Source of the DNA: a virus
Reading direction: 5' to 3' (one strand)
DNA: 24,585 nucleotides
IMG/VR virus record: IMGVR_UViG_3300025671_000504
Coordinates: 1 to 24,585 of that record
Under the pieces are notes generated by a model, which saw only the letters and a program-made list of their open reading frames with translations, was not told the DNA's origin and did not search any database. Shown piece by piece: positions 11,254-20,270 of this stretch (position 1 is the stretch's first letter; each line of letters begins with the position of its first letter). Made by a program: the position numbers and the translations under genes.

Positions 11254-12770
11254 TAGTTAGCTCCTTCTAGTGTTGCGATACGTGCAGTTAATTCCTGAAT
11301 AGCTTTGATCAATACTGGAACCATCTGCGCTTGATCGACTAGCCATTTCTGATCGCTTTCTTCGTCAATACTTAGGTCTTCTTCGTTCCGTGGTGCGTTT
11401 ACTGCAAAAGGCAAAACGTCCACTAGCTCTTGAGCCAAAACGCCTGTCCACTTGCCACGAGCATTACGGTTATTGAATGAGGTGTCAGATGGATCGTCCC
11501 AGTTGAAATCCACGACACGGACTTGATTAAGTTTTTCTGTGGCGTTCATTTCAGTGTCAACGATATTAGTCTTCAATCGTTGATCAGAGGACACTTGAAT
11601 GGCAGCGTTTCCAATGTACAGTGTTGCTGAACCACCTCCCGCTGAACTGGAACGTATTTGATTGTCGCCGTTTGCTGCGCCTACATAGACGCCTTCACCA
11701 ACCATGATGTTGCCGCTATTAATGCCAGATGAATAAAGATTAAAAAAGCCGCGACCACCTGCGTGGACGTCTTTGAAGCGGCCTGTTGACTTTCCTAAGT
11801 CGATAGCATTATCTCTAGTTGCACCTGTAGCATCACAAGGAACAACCTGGTCTGTAGAACCAGCACCATAAATCTGCAAACCTGTGTCATCATTTGATAT
11901 ATACAACGCCGAACTAACAGTACCAATACTACCGACTAATGTGCCGTCTTTGTAGAAGTTCGCAATGTCACCGTCATTGGTTGTTCTGTTGAACTGCACA
12001 GGGTTACCAGAGTCACGAGTAAACCTAGCATAAGTTGGCGTTATTGCATGACCTTCAGTATTTAGAGTTACTGCAGTCTTACCAACCAACAAGTTGCCGC
12101 TAGAGTCGATGCGGAGGCGTTCTGTAGCTCTAGCACCTTCTGAGTCAGAACTTAATGAGGTAGCAAATACAAGTTCAGCTCCAGCGCCAGTAGCAGTCTC
12201 AGCTCTTGCTTCAATAAAAGCGGCTACGTTTGGCCCTGCACCAGAACTGTCTGTATTGTAAAACTCAATACCCGCAAAGTTTTTGTCTTCGACGTTGCCA
12301 GAGTTACCTGATATTCTCAAGTAGCTTTCGCTTGATGTTGCTGATGTAATTTCTGCTACTCTAGACGGACTCGTAGTCCCAATCCCCAGCGACTCTGCCG
12401 AAGCGTCCCAGAAGAACTTTGCAGTCGTACCCGTGTCTTCGTAGAAGCTGATGTCGCCTGTGGCGTGGTCTACAGCTAATCTTTTTGTTGCAACACTACC
12501 TGCATCATTTAGCGTATCAATTCTAAATTGACCTGCGGTACTTCTCAGAAACGAATTAAGATCAGTTGTATCTGTCTCATTCATTGCTAACGCAACAGCA
12601 GTAGAATTTATCGTAACTGAACCATCAACAGTCAACCCATCAGCAGTCACAGTGCCCAAGCTAAGATTTCCATTAGCCTGGACTTTGACATTACCGCCAG
12701 AACGGACAGCAATTAGATAATCTGTACTTTGTAAACTTCCACCGTCTGAAAGTTCTGAAATCTTAGCCAT
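11253..12770 (-). CDS. Tail fibre/spike with C-terminal S74 intramolecular chaperone
   Basis: 505 aa. The N-terminal 390 residues are beta-rich, with short repeats such as ERLRIDSSGNLLVG and LGIGTTSPS, typical of trimeric fibre shafts. From Ser395 begins SDQRLKTNI, the peptidase S74 start: Ser395 cleaves its own chain, with Lys400 as the catalytic partner. The remaining 110 residues (GVLAQELVDVLPFAV, MVPVLIKAIQEL) form the chaperone that trimerises the fibre and is released. Probable receptor-binding or side fibre. It follows the tip protein. Confidence 0.85.
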   Translation of the reverse strand: MAKISELSDGGSLQSTDYLIAVRSGGNVKVQANGNLSLGTVTADGLTVDGSVTINSTAVALAMNETDTTDLNSFLRSTAGQFRIDTLNDAGSVATKRLAVDHATGDISFYEDTGTTAKFFWDASAESLGIGTTSPSRVAEITSATSSESYLRISGNSGNVEDKNFAGIEFYNTDSSGAGPNVAAFIEARAETATGAGAELVFATSLSSDSEGARATERLRIDSSGNLLVGKTAVTLNTEGHAITPTYARFTRDSGNPVQFNRTTNDGDIANFYKDGTLVGSIGTVSSALYISNDDTGLQIYGAGSTDQVVPCDATGATRDNAIDLGKSTGRFKDVHAGGRGFFNLYSSGINSGNIMVGEGVYVGAANGDNQIRSSSAGGGSATLYIGNAAIQVSSDQRLKTNIVDTEMNATEKLNQVRVVDFNWDDPSDTSFNNRNARGKWTGVLAQELVDVLPFAVNAPRNEEDLSIDEESDQKWLVDQAQMVPVLIKAIQELTARIATLEGAN

Positions 12771-12795
12771 AGTTCACCTCTGGTTGTATTTTAAC

Positions 12796-12990
12796 CTATC
12801 GATCAATAAATCCATATTGCTGATATGTATTTGTGTCTGCATCAAACGCACTGAGCCAAAAATAAAGTATATCAGTCCTTCCTGAACATGATTCCTTCAA
12901 TAATCTAATTGATTCATTTGCTTCTGGGGCTGTGTTGCAATCCTCATGAAACACATCCTCGTTTTCAGTTCTATATCCGACTTTGATCAT
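12796..12990 (-). CDS. Hypothetical small protein between tip and fibre genes (64 aa)
   Basis: ATG at 12990 overlaps the stop of the tip protein as ATGA, so it is probably translated by the same ribosomes. The sequence is polar with a mixed alpha/beta pattern (ESIRLLKESC, DILYFWLSAFDADTNTYQQYGFID). No motif or family recognised. Position suggests an accessory to the tip or fibre, such as a chaperone or a superinfection factor, but there is no direct evidence. Confidence 0.5.
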   Translation of the reverse strand: MIKVGYRTENEDVFHEDCNTAPEANESIRLLKESCSGRTDILYFWLSAFDADTNTYQQYGFIDR

Positions 12991-15900
12991 GCGTAATTAC
13001 CAATAACCCCTGTTGCCCTTAGAAATGTAATGGTTATGTTTGATGCGCTAGTATTCCTCTGGGCCGAAATTCTGACATCAGTCGCCGTATTCGTAGGGCC
13101 AAGACCATAGGTGATTGGAAGTGTCTGATAACTGGTGCTTCCATCAGCAGGCAAATATGGTGATAAATAAGTAGTAAATCCAACTTCTACCCATGTTCCA
13201 GCAGATGTGAATTTATCTACATTATGATATACATTATTTGATACCGAAAAAATCGGATTAGTAGACGAAACTTTGATGATTGTTCTATTTGACACACTGT
13301 CATAGTAGACAGCAAAAACAGAACCAGGGCCATTTGTGGAACTTCCATCGCTGGTAGAATCAACGCTTCCGCTAGAATCAATTAATCCAGTGACATTTCC
13401 GCTTATTTCTATTCTTTGAATTACAGAACTTTCTGAACTAATCGCTACAACAGTCCCGATCAATGTACTAGATGATCCTTTGCTTTTCCTTTGAATCCTG
13501 GTTGACCATGGAGTTATATCTGATGTTCCTCCTGATGAAATACTAGCGGAATAGGTAACATTTGCTTGGATAAAGTTTCTTTTCGTTAATGAAAGCTCTG
13601 TCGCTGGAATGGAAAACTCAGCCAACGTAGTCAATGACAAAGGAACAGAAACGCCTCCTGTTGCATATATTTGCAACGGATAGACTTCAGTGACATCACC
13701 TTGCAATTTAGTGACAGTTAGTGTCCCATCAATGATGATATCGCCAGTAAAAAAGTCTGATTTCTCTACCCACGCTCCGCCTGAGTAAACATACATCGTT
13801 GATACTTCAGGGCTAGACGTTGTATTGACTACTACTAGAACATCGTTAGTCCGTGGATCTCTTCCGAATTGGGTATTGAATGTAGTGTTATCAGGCGCAG
13901 ATACATCATCACCACCAGCAGTGGTTTCATATCTGAAGAAAGCATTATTATTAGTATTGCTTATCTGATCATCAGTATCAGTTAAGGTGGCACCTGAAGA
14001 CAGAGTAAACGATGCGGCAGTCACATCACCGCTAACTGTTAAATCTGTTCCGTCAAAAGATAGCTTGTCCTGTAGGCTGAATTGCCCAGTATTGTCTAAA
14101 TAAAACCCCGTATCGGCGTTATTGAAATTACCCGTTCCTTGGTATAGCGATGTGCTAGTTATGGTAACAGGCCCAGCAGTACCCGATGTGATATCATCCC
14201 CAGGCTGAATTGCTGTATCAGCACCATCTAGGCTTGTTTGAACAGATGGATCTAAGTCTGTTTTCGGAATACTAATTCCAGATAACGTAAGGCTTGTAGC
14301 TGTAATTTCACCAGTTATCGTCGCATTAGTCGCAGTTAAAGCCCCTGCTGCGGTGACTCTAAACGGTGCTGATGCGAATGTCTCGTTCCCTAGCTGAATC
14401 CCTTCAGAACTAGCCTTGAAGAAACTAGCCCCAGAACCTACCTGAAGCGCAACGTCAGATATCGTCGTTCCAGTGGTTAATAGATCACCGTCTACCTGGA
14501 CATCAGTTCCAAGGAAGATCTTCTGAGAAGTAACCGTGAACGGTTGGATGGGTGCTAACGCAGTAGATGCTGGATCAACGATAGAGAATTGATCAGCAAT
14601 GACTACAAATTCACTGAATGCAGGATCTGTCGTATCTGTTGGAAGTGTAGACGCTAAACCAAATCCTGCGATGCGCCCGTTATTGTCAATCTTGACGGTA
14701 TAGTTAGCCTCAATGCCATCAATAGAATCAGCTTGAGTTGAAATAAGGGCAGAGTTATCGCCAACGTCAGTTTGCAACGTTGTGATATCTGCCGCTTGTG
14801 ATGTTATTGATCCTTCTGCTGTAGTGACTCTAGTAGTCAAACTACTCAATCCTGTCGCAGTCGCACTAACCCCAGTAGACGGATCATTCACCGTAGACTG
14901 CAAAGCCGTGATCTGGCTTGCCTGAGTAGTGATAGAGCTTTCGTTTGCAGTAGTCCTAACGTCTAGGGCTTGGGTAGCTGCTGATTGGCCTGATACATAT
15001 TCAGTCAAGACGTTTAGATCAACGTCAGTTCCAGTCTCAGTGGTTAGCTGTCCACCTGTCTCGTCTTTAACCTTAGTCCTGAACTCAAGATCTTGAGTAA
15101 ATGACGCATCCAGCGTAATGATTGCTGATGAATTGGTATCTATATCTGATTCAGTCGTATCGACTCGGGTAGTTAGTGCAGAAAGCCCTGAAGCTGTCGC
15201 AGCCACGCCTGTAGAGGCGTCATTAACCGTTGTCTCTAGTGCGGTGATATCTGATGCATTAGCTGTGATATTGCCTTCAGCAGTAGTGACTCGGGTATCT
15301 AGTCCTGAGATTGCGCCTGCATTTGTGGTGATATTGCCTTCAGCAGTCGTTAGATCAGCCTGAAGCTCAGTGATGTCTGAAGACTGTGAAGTAATCGTCC
15401 CTTCAGCGGTTGTAACTCTAGTGGTTAAATTTGATAACCCTGTCGCATTAGCCACCACACCTGTTGATGCATCGTTGACCGTAGTCTCAAGGGCTGTGAC
15501 ATCCGATGAGATGCTTGTGATGGAATTGCCCTGGTTAGTGACAGTCGTATCTAAAACAGATATCGCACTAGCATTCGCGGTAACGTTTGAATTCGTCGTA
15601 GTCAATGACGATTGCAGATTAGTGATATCCGCTTCATTCTGGCCGATACGGGGATCTTCTAAGTCCTGCCAAGCACTACCATCCCAATAATAAGGATGAT
15701 TGTTATCGTCTGAGTCGTACCATCTTGAAAAATCAGGGATAGGATCTGAGACGCCGCCGACGCCTGCTACTGGAGCCGTAGCTTGGACGTAGACTTCACC
15801 TACACCAGTCGTTAGATCGACAACGACATCTTGAAGACTAGATAAGCTGTTTGAAACAGACGTGATTGATGCATTTAAAATCGCATTCTGATCACTGACG

Positions 15901-18347
15901 TAGATCGCAACATCGCCTAGATTCTGGATGTCTACATCTGCGCCCGTCTCTAAATCTAAGACATCCCCTGCCTCTACTTCTACCAGAAGGATATCTTGAG
16001 CAAGGATAGAGTTCTTAACGTCTGTCTCGCCTAGAACAGTAATCCCATCGGTGTCATAAAGATCAGTACCAACGGTAGCACCAGCCGTAGCGTTATCTTC
16101 TGGCGCATTGGTAGAACCTGCAACATCAGACCATTCTACTCTTCCTACTGTAGCGAAGACTGTCGTATTAGGATCAGCGTTTGGTTCTAGGTTGGAGACA
16201 ACAGAATCATCTGTAGCTGTACCAGTACCAGATCCTGCTCCTGTTGCCGTAAATTTTAAACCTACGGTATTCGCAGAAGCCCCAATTGCGGTGAAGTCTG
16301 TCGTTCCAATCGTTGCAATTGTGTATGTAGACCCAACGATAAAATTCCCAGCAGTTACTGCGTTTTTTGAATTCTTAACTGCTCTGACCCAATAGTAACG
16401 AGTATCACCAGGACTTACTGAGTCAATGCCGTTAGCAAAGTCATGAATAAACTGAGTCCCGTCCGTTTCACCAATCTTTACTGCTGATGAGAAGTTGCCA
16501 TTCGGTGATGCGTAGACATAGATAGATTCGTAGTCTTTGTTGTTGGGTGGATTAACCCAATCCAATTCGACGTTCTTTAGACCAGCGGTAGCGCTTAGAC
16601 CAGATGGGCTAGGGACTCCACGGAATCCAGGCGTAATGTCACCAGTAGCAGTGATTGTAGAGTAGTCTCCGACAGCAGGATCTGCGTAAGACGTGGAAGA
16701 ATCTTCGCGTAATGTAAGATTGACACCACCTTCTTCACTGAACGTCCATCCTAGACACTGGAATACTTTGTTAGACCAGCTTAATTCCTCAATAGATACT
16801 TGAACCCTATCCCCGACAGCAACACGCATCGCTGATAGATTCGCGGGGAAAGTAACGATTTTTTGCTGATCGGAAAGCTGGATTAACTTGTTAGAAATCC
16901 GCTGCGCCATGTAGGACGAATTCGTCATATTTAGCGCAATTTCTTTGTCTAAGACTTCACCATTGTCTCTAGTGACAGCATCCGCTAGTTGTACCTCTGG
17001 GAATTCAGTGGACTTGTAGTTTTGACTAGGATCAATGAAGACCCCTTTGATCGTGTTGAAGCGATCACCACGTTCCAGAGATGTTTTAATCGATAATCCA
17101 GAGATCAGATCATCTTCATTCAGGCTTATCGCTGGTGCTTCGTAGATCCCAGCACGCATGACATACTTTCCATTCACATAGGAAAGCATTCCGTTCATTG
17201 AACTTAGGATCTTGTTGATATTCGTTCTATGAGAATCAGTACCAAACAGGACACCGTTACATGTAAACCTGGACTCAGAACCTCCTGGGACTGGAACGGA
17301 AACATCACAACCATCAGCGGCTGTTACTACTGCAGGCCAGTCAATCTTAGACGCTGGGATGCCCATGCCATAATGCGGAATTGATGCCTTGCCAGTTCCA
17401 GTCCCAGCGCCAGTAGCTTTAAATTTAAGACCTACAGTATTGGAATCAGCGCCAATCAATGTGAAATCTGTATCACCTACATACTCAATCTTATAATCAA
17501 CGCCAGTGACAAATGTTCCTGCGTCTTTGATGTCTACGTTTATCAAATAATCTAATAAACACAGCGCTGGGTTAGTTGAATATGTCCAAGTTGATGGATC
17601 ATAAACCCTATGTGTGCCTGATCCAGATATGTCAATTTGAGTAGAATCTAACCGTGGATCATAGAGCTTCTTTCCTTGAACCAGAGCCTTGATGTTTTGT
17701 GGGGTATATTTATCCCAAGTCTCTTGAGAATCTTCGTCTAACGTCCATTTGGTGACGACGTAGGCGATTCCCTTGCCTTGGTGGGCAGATGTCCATCCTG
17801 TGAAAGCTGCAACAAGATCACTATCTTCTGTCTGTGTGGACGTTCCTAGATACTTGTTGATTTTGACAATCGTTTTTGAGTTCTTAGGCCCAAAGATCCC
17901 AGAGCCTGTAACGTTGCCACTATAATCTGGTGATGTACCAATATCGGTTTGCTGGATAACAACATCATCAAAATGCATATCCGTTATAGCATTGACTTCA
18001 TGGCCTGCTAAGGCGATGGCATAATAGAGATCTTTGTTATCAGTATTAGCCGTACCGACAAATGCAATAGGCCCAGATACAAGAGTCTGACCATAGATAA
18101 TCTTATAAGGTTCGGTAGTAGACTTAACGGTAGCTTGACGTGATCGATCAGTGTCTATCTTGGGCATTTCTACTTCAAAGAGGCCCATGACTTTCTTAGC
18201 AGCCAACGCTCCAGCAACAACAACCGCTGCACCTATAGCAGCAGCGCCGAGACTAAATACACCCGCCGCAGCCGCCCAGCCGCCTACTGCGCCAAGCGTT
18301 GCAAAAGCACCGATTTTGGTTAATAAGATTCCTACTGCTGGTGCCAT
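12987..18347 (-). CDS. Tail tip / host-specificity protein (lambda gpJ-like), 1,786 aa
   Basis: Numbering is from ATG 18347 (a TTG at 18356 is less likely). Residues 1-55 are Ala/Gly-rich and hydrophobic. About 60-550 form the J-like tip hub, with PALCLLDYL and GMGIPASKIDW. A fibronectin-III-like domain follows at about 578-659. Two copies of a 48-residue module lie at 275-322 and 664-712. Residues 898-1213 are a repeat-rich coiled coil. Then comes NNGRIAGFGLA...FVVIADQFSIV (DUF1983-like, about 1222-1258), and a Ser/Thr-rich beta C-terminus, probably the receptor-binding end. It closes the tail and contacts the host. ATGA overlap with the next gene. Confidence 0.85.
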   Translation of the reverse strand: MAPAVGILLTKIGAFATLGAVGGWAAAAGVFSLGAAAIGAAVVVAGALAAKKVMGLFEVEMPKIDTDRSRQATVKSTTEPYKIIYGQTLVSGPIAFVGTANTDNKDLYYAIALAGHEVNAITDMHFDDVVIQQTDIGTSPDYSGNVTGSGIFGPKNSKTIVKINKYLGTSTQTEDSDLVAAFTGWTSAHQGKGIAYVVTKWTLDEDSQETWDKYTPQNIKALVQGKKLYDPRLDSTQIDISGSGTHRVYDPSTWTYSTNPALCLLDYLINVDIKDAGTFVTGVDYKIEYVGDTDFTLIGADSNTVGLKFKATGAGTGTGKASIPHYGMGIPASKIDWPAVVTAADGCDVSVPVPGGSESRFTCNGVLFGTDSHRTNINKILSSMNGMLSYVNGKYVMRAGIYEAPAISLNEDDLISGLSIKTSLERGDRFNTIKGVFIDPSQNYKSTEFPEVQLADAVTRDNGEVLDKEIALNMTNSSYMAQRISNKLIQLSDQQKIVTFPANLSAMRVAVGDRVQVSIEELSWSNKVFQCLGWTFSEEGGVNLTLREDSSTSYADPAVGDYSTITATGDITPGFRGVPSPSGLSATAGLKNVELDWVNPPNNKDYESIYVYASPNGNFSSAVKIGETDGTQFIHDFANGIDSVSPGDTRYYWVRAVKNSKNAVTAGNFIVGSTYTIATIGTTDFTAIGASANTVGLKFTATGAGSGTGTATDDSVVSNLEPNADPNTTVFATVGRVEWSDVAGSTNAPEDNATAGATVGTDLYDTDGITVLGETDVKNSILAQDILLVEVEAGDVLDLETGADVDIQNLGDVAIYVSDQNAILNASITSVSNSLSSLQDVVVDLTTGVGEVYVQATAPVAGVGGVSDPIPDFSRWYDSDDNNHPYYWDGSAWQDLEDPRIGQNEADITNLQSSLTTTNSNVTANASAISVLDTTVTNQGNSITSISSDVTALETTVNDASTGVVANATGLSNLTTRVTTAEGTITSQSSDITELQADLTTAEGNITTNAGAISGLDTRVTTAEGNITANASDITALETTVNDASTGVAATASGLSALTTRVDTTESDIDTNSSAIITLDASFTQDLEFRTKVKDETGGQLTTETGTDVDLNVLTEYVSGQSAATQALDVRTTANESSITTQASQITALQSTVNDPSTGVSATATGLSSLTTRVTTAEGSITSQAADITTLQTDVGDNSALISTQADSIDGIEANYTVKIDNNGRIAGFGLASTLPTDTTDPAFSEFVVIADQFSIVDPASTALAPIQPFTVTSQKIFLGTDVQVDGDLLTTGTTISDVALQVGSGASFFKASSEGIQLGNETFASAPFRVTAAGALTATNATITGEITATSLTLSGISIPKTDLDPSVQTSLDGADTAIQPGDDITSGTAGPVTITSTSLYQGTGNFNNADTGFYLDNTGQFSLQDKLSFDGTDLTVSGDVTAASFTLSSGATLTDTDDQISNTNNNAFFRYETTAGGDDVSAPDNTTFNTQFGRDPRTNDVLVVVNTTSSPEVSTMYVYSGGAWVEKSDFFTGDIIIDGTLTVTKLQGDVTEVYPLQIYATGGVSVPLSLTTLAEFSIPATELSLTKRNFIQANVTYSASISSGGTSDITPWSTRIQRKSKGSSSTLIGTVVAISSESSVIQRIEISGNVTGLIDSSGSVDSTSDGSSTNGPGSVFAVYYDSVSNRTIIKVSSTNPIFSVSNNVYHNVDKFTSAGTWVEVGFTTYLSPYLPADGSTSYQTLPITYGLGPTNTATDVRISAQRNTSASNITITFLRATGVIGNYA
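14709..15659 (-). repeat. Coiled-coil repeat block in the tip protein
   Basis: Heptad-rich segments of the kind LTTRVTTAEGxIT and (D)IxALxTTVND recur. A longer unit, AL-[EQ]-[ST]-TVND-[AP]-STGV followed by GLS-LTTRV, occurs three times (protein residues about 950, 1036 and 1147). The copies differ in sequence, so they are old or shuffled duplications. The block forms a long trimeric or dimeric stalk between the tip hub and the C-terminal region. Confidence 0.65.
16212..16358 (-). repeat. GTTDFT module copy 4 (in tip protein, after the FN3-like domain)
   Basis: Residues about 664-712: TAGNFIVGSTYTIATIG, then TTDFTAIGASANTVGLKF, then TATGAGSGTGTAT. It sits between YYWVRAVKNSKNA and VVSNLEP, which would otherwise join as the end of a fibronectin-type domain. 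See the finding on the four copies. Confidence 0.7.
17382..17525 (-). repeat. GTTDFT module copy 3 (in tip protein hub)
   Basis: Residues about 275-322: DAGTFVTGVDYKIEYVG, then DTDFTLIGADSNTVGLKF, then KATGAGTGTGKAS. It interrupts the hub between LLDYLINVDIK and PHYGMGIPASKIDW, sequences that are adjacent in related J-like proteins as I recall them. Confidence 0.7.
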
Positions 18348-18721
18348 AAATCCCAACCTGATGCGATATGTTCTTCAGGAATTCTAATCATTCCCTTGTG
18401 AACTAAACAGACTGCTGTATTGCCTAGTTTAACGCCCATCACTTGGCCTTGAGGCGTTTTTACAATGACGGGGCTACCATCCTTTAAAGATTTTATATCC
18501 TCTGTAGGAGGCCCCAAAACGCTTGCAGCAGTGTCTTCCAGATCACCAAAGTCTTTAATAATAGACTCAGCATCTGTCTCAGAATTATAGTGGAAATCGG
18601 CTAGATAGTCTTTGCCTGTTAGCTCTTTAACAATGAAACCTGCGAACTGACAGCAATCTACTGAACCGTAATCAAAGTCTTTTCTTTCCCACTTATTCAG
18701 GGCTTGCAAGACTTGAATCAT
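18332..18721 (-). CDS. DUF6950-like / NlpC-P60-type tail peptidase-like protein
   Basis: 129 aa. YGSVDCCQFAGFIVKELTG (18-36) carries Cys23-Cys24 at the start of a helix, the placement of the NlpC/P60 nucleophile. A GVKLGNTAVCLVHKGMIRIP strand pair and a final SGWDLW follow, as in DUF6950 proteins. I do not see the usual catalytic His, so it may be structural rather than active. In phages and gene transfer agents this gene sits just before the tip protein and helps cross the cell wall or complete the tip. It overlaps the tip protein gene. Confidence 0.65.
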   Translation of the reverse strand: MIQVLQALNKWERKDFDYGSVDCCQFAGFIVKELTGKDYLADFHYNSETDAESIIKDFGDLEDTAASVLGPPTEDIKSLKDGSPVIVKTPQGQVMGVKLGNTAVCLVHKGMIRIPEEHIASGWDLWHQQ

Positions 18722-19497
18722 GCCATTTCGCGGCGTTCTTTGATGTCGCCTGGAGTCTGTGGGTTATCTACTGGGCCTTGTCCACCTTCTGATGCGCCCC
18801 ATTTAATCTTAGCGCCTTCAACTTTGTGAATATGACTAAAGAACAAATCGCCTGCATACCTTTGCTGTTGATTAGCATTGGTGTACATCAGGTTCTTAGA
18901 CTTATCAAATCGTGATAACTCAGACTCAGCAATAAGCTGGATAGCATCCCCGCCATCAGCACCGACTGTCAGATTCATCTGATCCATCAGCCCTTCCCAT
19001 ATCTGGGTAGGCGTATCGATCAAAACATCATCAGAATCTAAGACGCCAAGATAAACTGTAACAGGACGCATGAAGTAATCTTCAGTCAGCGCCGCGCCTG
19101 ACATCGTGGCATCTAATCCTGATAACGTAAGAGTAATCGCATAGGGGCTAACGTCCGTCCCTTCTTCTACCCTTGAGATAGAACCTAAGTCTCCGACGCC
19201 TAGCCAATTTGAAGTTGCCGTACCAGTTCCAGTGCCTGCACCTGTCGCTTGAAATGTGACACCTACGGTATTTGAACTAGCTCCAATTAAAGTGAAGTCA
19301 GTCGTTCCTACTGCTTCAATAGTGTATTGGACATCTATTTCAAAAGATCCAGCAGTAACTGATCCCCAAGAATAAGTCCCAAGGCCATTATGGACATAAA
19401 GCGTCCCAGACGGAAACTCCAGTTTGGCGAACATGACCAGATTAACATTCTGGGCCTGAAGCGCTGTATTAACCGCTGAAGAAAAGCCCCTTGTCAT
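18718..19497 (-). CDS. Tail tip hub / minor tail protein with inserted GTTDFT module
   Basis: 259 aa. The opening (SSAVNTALQAQNVNLVMFAKLEFPSG) and WLGVGDLGSISRVEEGTD, then ITLTLSGLD and RPVTVYLGVLD, resemble hub proteins of the DUF2163 type that lie before the peptidase-like gene. Residues 47-96 are the GTTDFT module, inserted between LGTYSWGS and NWLGVGDLG; without it, the remaining parts would be contiguous. ATGA overlaps at both ends tie it to its neighbours. Likely a baseplate-like ring at the tail tip. Confidence 0.65.
   Translation of the reverse strand: MTRGFSSAVNTALQAQNVNLVMFAKLEFPSGTLYVHNGLGTYSWGSVTAGSFEIDVQYTIEAVGTTDFTLIGASSNTVGVTFQATGAGTGTGTATSNWLGVGDLGSISRVEEGTDVSPYAITLTLSGLDATMSGAALTEDYFMRPVTVYLGVLDSDDVLIDTPTQIWEGLMDQMNLTVGADGGDAIQLIAESELSRFDKSKNLMYTNANQQQRYAGDLFFSHIHKVEGAKIKWGASEGGQGPVDNPQTPGDIKERREMA
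19210..19359 (-). repeat. GTTDFT module copy 2 (in the 259-aa hub protein)
   Basis: Residues 47-96: VTAGSFEIDVQYTIEAVG, then TTDFTLIGASSNTVGVTF, then QATGAGTGTGTAT. The protein pattern matches the other copies while codon choice differs. Confidence 0.75.
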
Positions 19498-20270
19498 GCC
19501 AAGACATCCTCAATAGCTTCTATTGTAAAGTTAGATACTCGTCCTGGCCTTGTATCCCATGAAGCAGTAGACATAACGATCATCACTGCTAGAGGCGTGA
19601 CGAAGTTAATAGGATCGTTGTCATCAGGCGACTTCCTAAGTGGAGGAGCTATAGGAATCGTGATTTCACCTAGTCCATCAGTAGAGCAATCAGCCGTGAC
19701 AATGTGGAACTCGTTGTTAAACGCTATGTAGTCACCAGCCTTAAAGTAGTCCGTGTTAGTCAAATCAGCACCGTCTGCGATTAAACTAGAACCAGTCTGG
19801 CTTGCGCCTTTAACCTGAATACCGACAGTGACAACTGTTCCTGTTCCTGTTCCTGCGCCTGTAGCTTGAAAAACAACTCCTACAGTATTTGATGATGCAC
19901 CAATAGCCGTGAAATCTGTTGTCCCAACGAAAGTGATTTTATAAGTTATGCCAATAACCAAAGATCCTGCGGTTAAACTTGTAACAGAATCCCCGCTAGG
20001 CGCATTACCTGATCGGTTATAACCGTAGTCGGTGAAATACATCCTATGGACTTGTCCATCTAACTTAGCCAGGAATGCTTGCATCTTGGCCCTATCAGCG
20101 CCTTGTAGATTGTTAAACGTCGCAGTGGTCTTCCAGTAAGAACCTTTTCTAGTCTGCGTTTGAACAGCATTGGTCAGCGGAGACTGGAACATCTTAGTAT
20201 TCGTTACCAGTTCCCAAGTCTGCGTAGTCGGAGTTACACCTACCTCTGTGGCGAAGTTATAAGTTGTCAT
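19494..20270 (-). CDS. Distal tail (Dit-like) / minor tail protein with inserted GTTDFT module
   Basis: 258 aa, directly after the tape measure, where distal tail proteins are encoded. The N-terminus (WELVTNTKMFQSPLTNAVQT) and FNNLQGADRAKMQAFLAKLDGQVHRMYFTDYGY look like a tail-ring fold. The C-terminus (ITIPIAPPLR, then SWDTRPGRVSNFTIEAIEDVL) has the pattern of a common family of phage proteins at this position. Residues 99-147 are the GTTDFT module. Both ends overlap neighbours as ATGA. The exact ring (Dit or hub) is inferred from gene order. Confidence 0.6.
   Translation of the reverse strand: MTTYNFATEVGVTPTTQTWELVTNTKMFQSPLTNAVQTQTRKGSYWKTTATFNNLQGADRAKMQAFLAKLDGQVHRMYFTDYGYNRSGNAPSGDSVTSLTAGSLVIGITYKITFVGTTDFTAIGASSNTVGVVFQATGAGTGTGTVVTVGIQVKGASQTGSSLIADGADLTNTDYFKAGDYIAFNNEFHIVTADCSTDGLGEITIPIAPPLRKSPDDNDPINFVTPLAVMIVMSTASWDTRPGRVSNFTIEAIEDVLA
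19830..19976 (-). repeat. GTTDFT module copy 1 (in the 258-aa minor tail protein)
   Basis: Residues 99-147: LTAGSLVIGITYKITFVG, then TTDFTAIGASSNTVGVVF, then QATGAGTGTGTVV. It lies between NAPSGDSVTS and VGIQVKGASQ, that is, in a loop after the first half of the protein. Confidence 0.75.

Noticed and set aside
15118-15690. Two rightward open frames (Val/Ser-rich) within the tip protein stalk
   Set aside because: They are the reverse-strand reflection of the coiled-coil repeats; composition is repetitive and there is no promoter or ribosome site.
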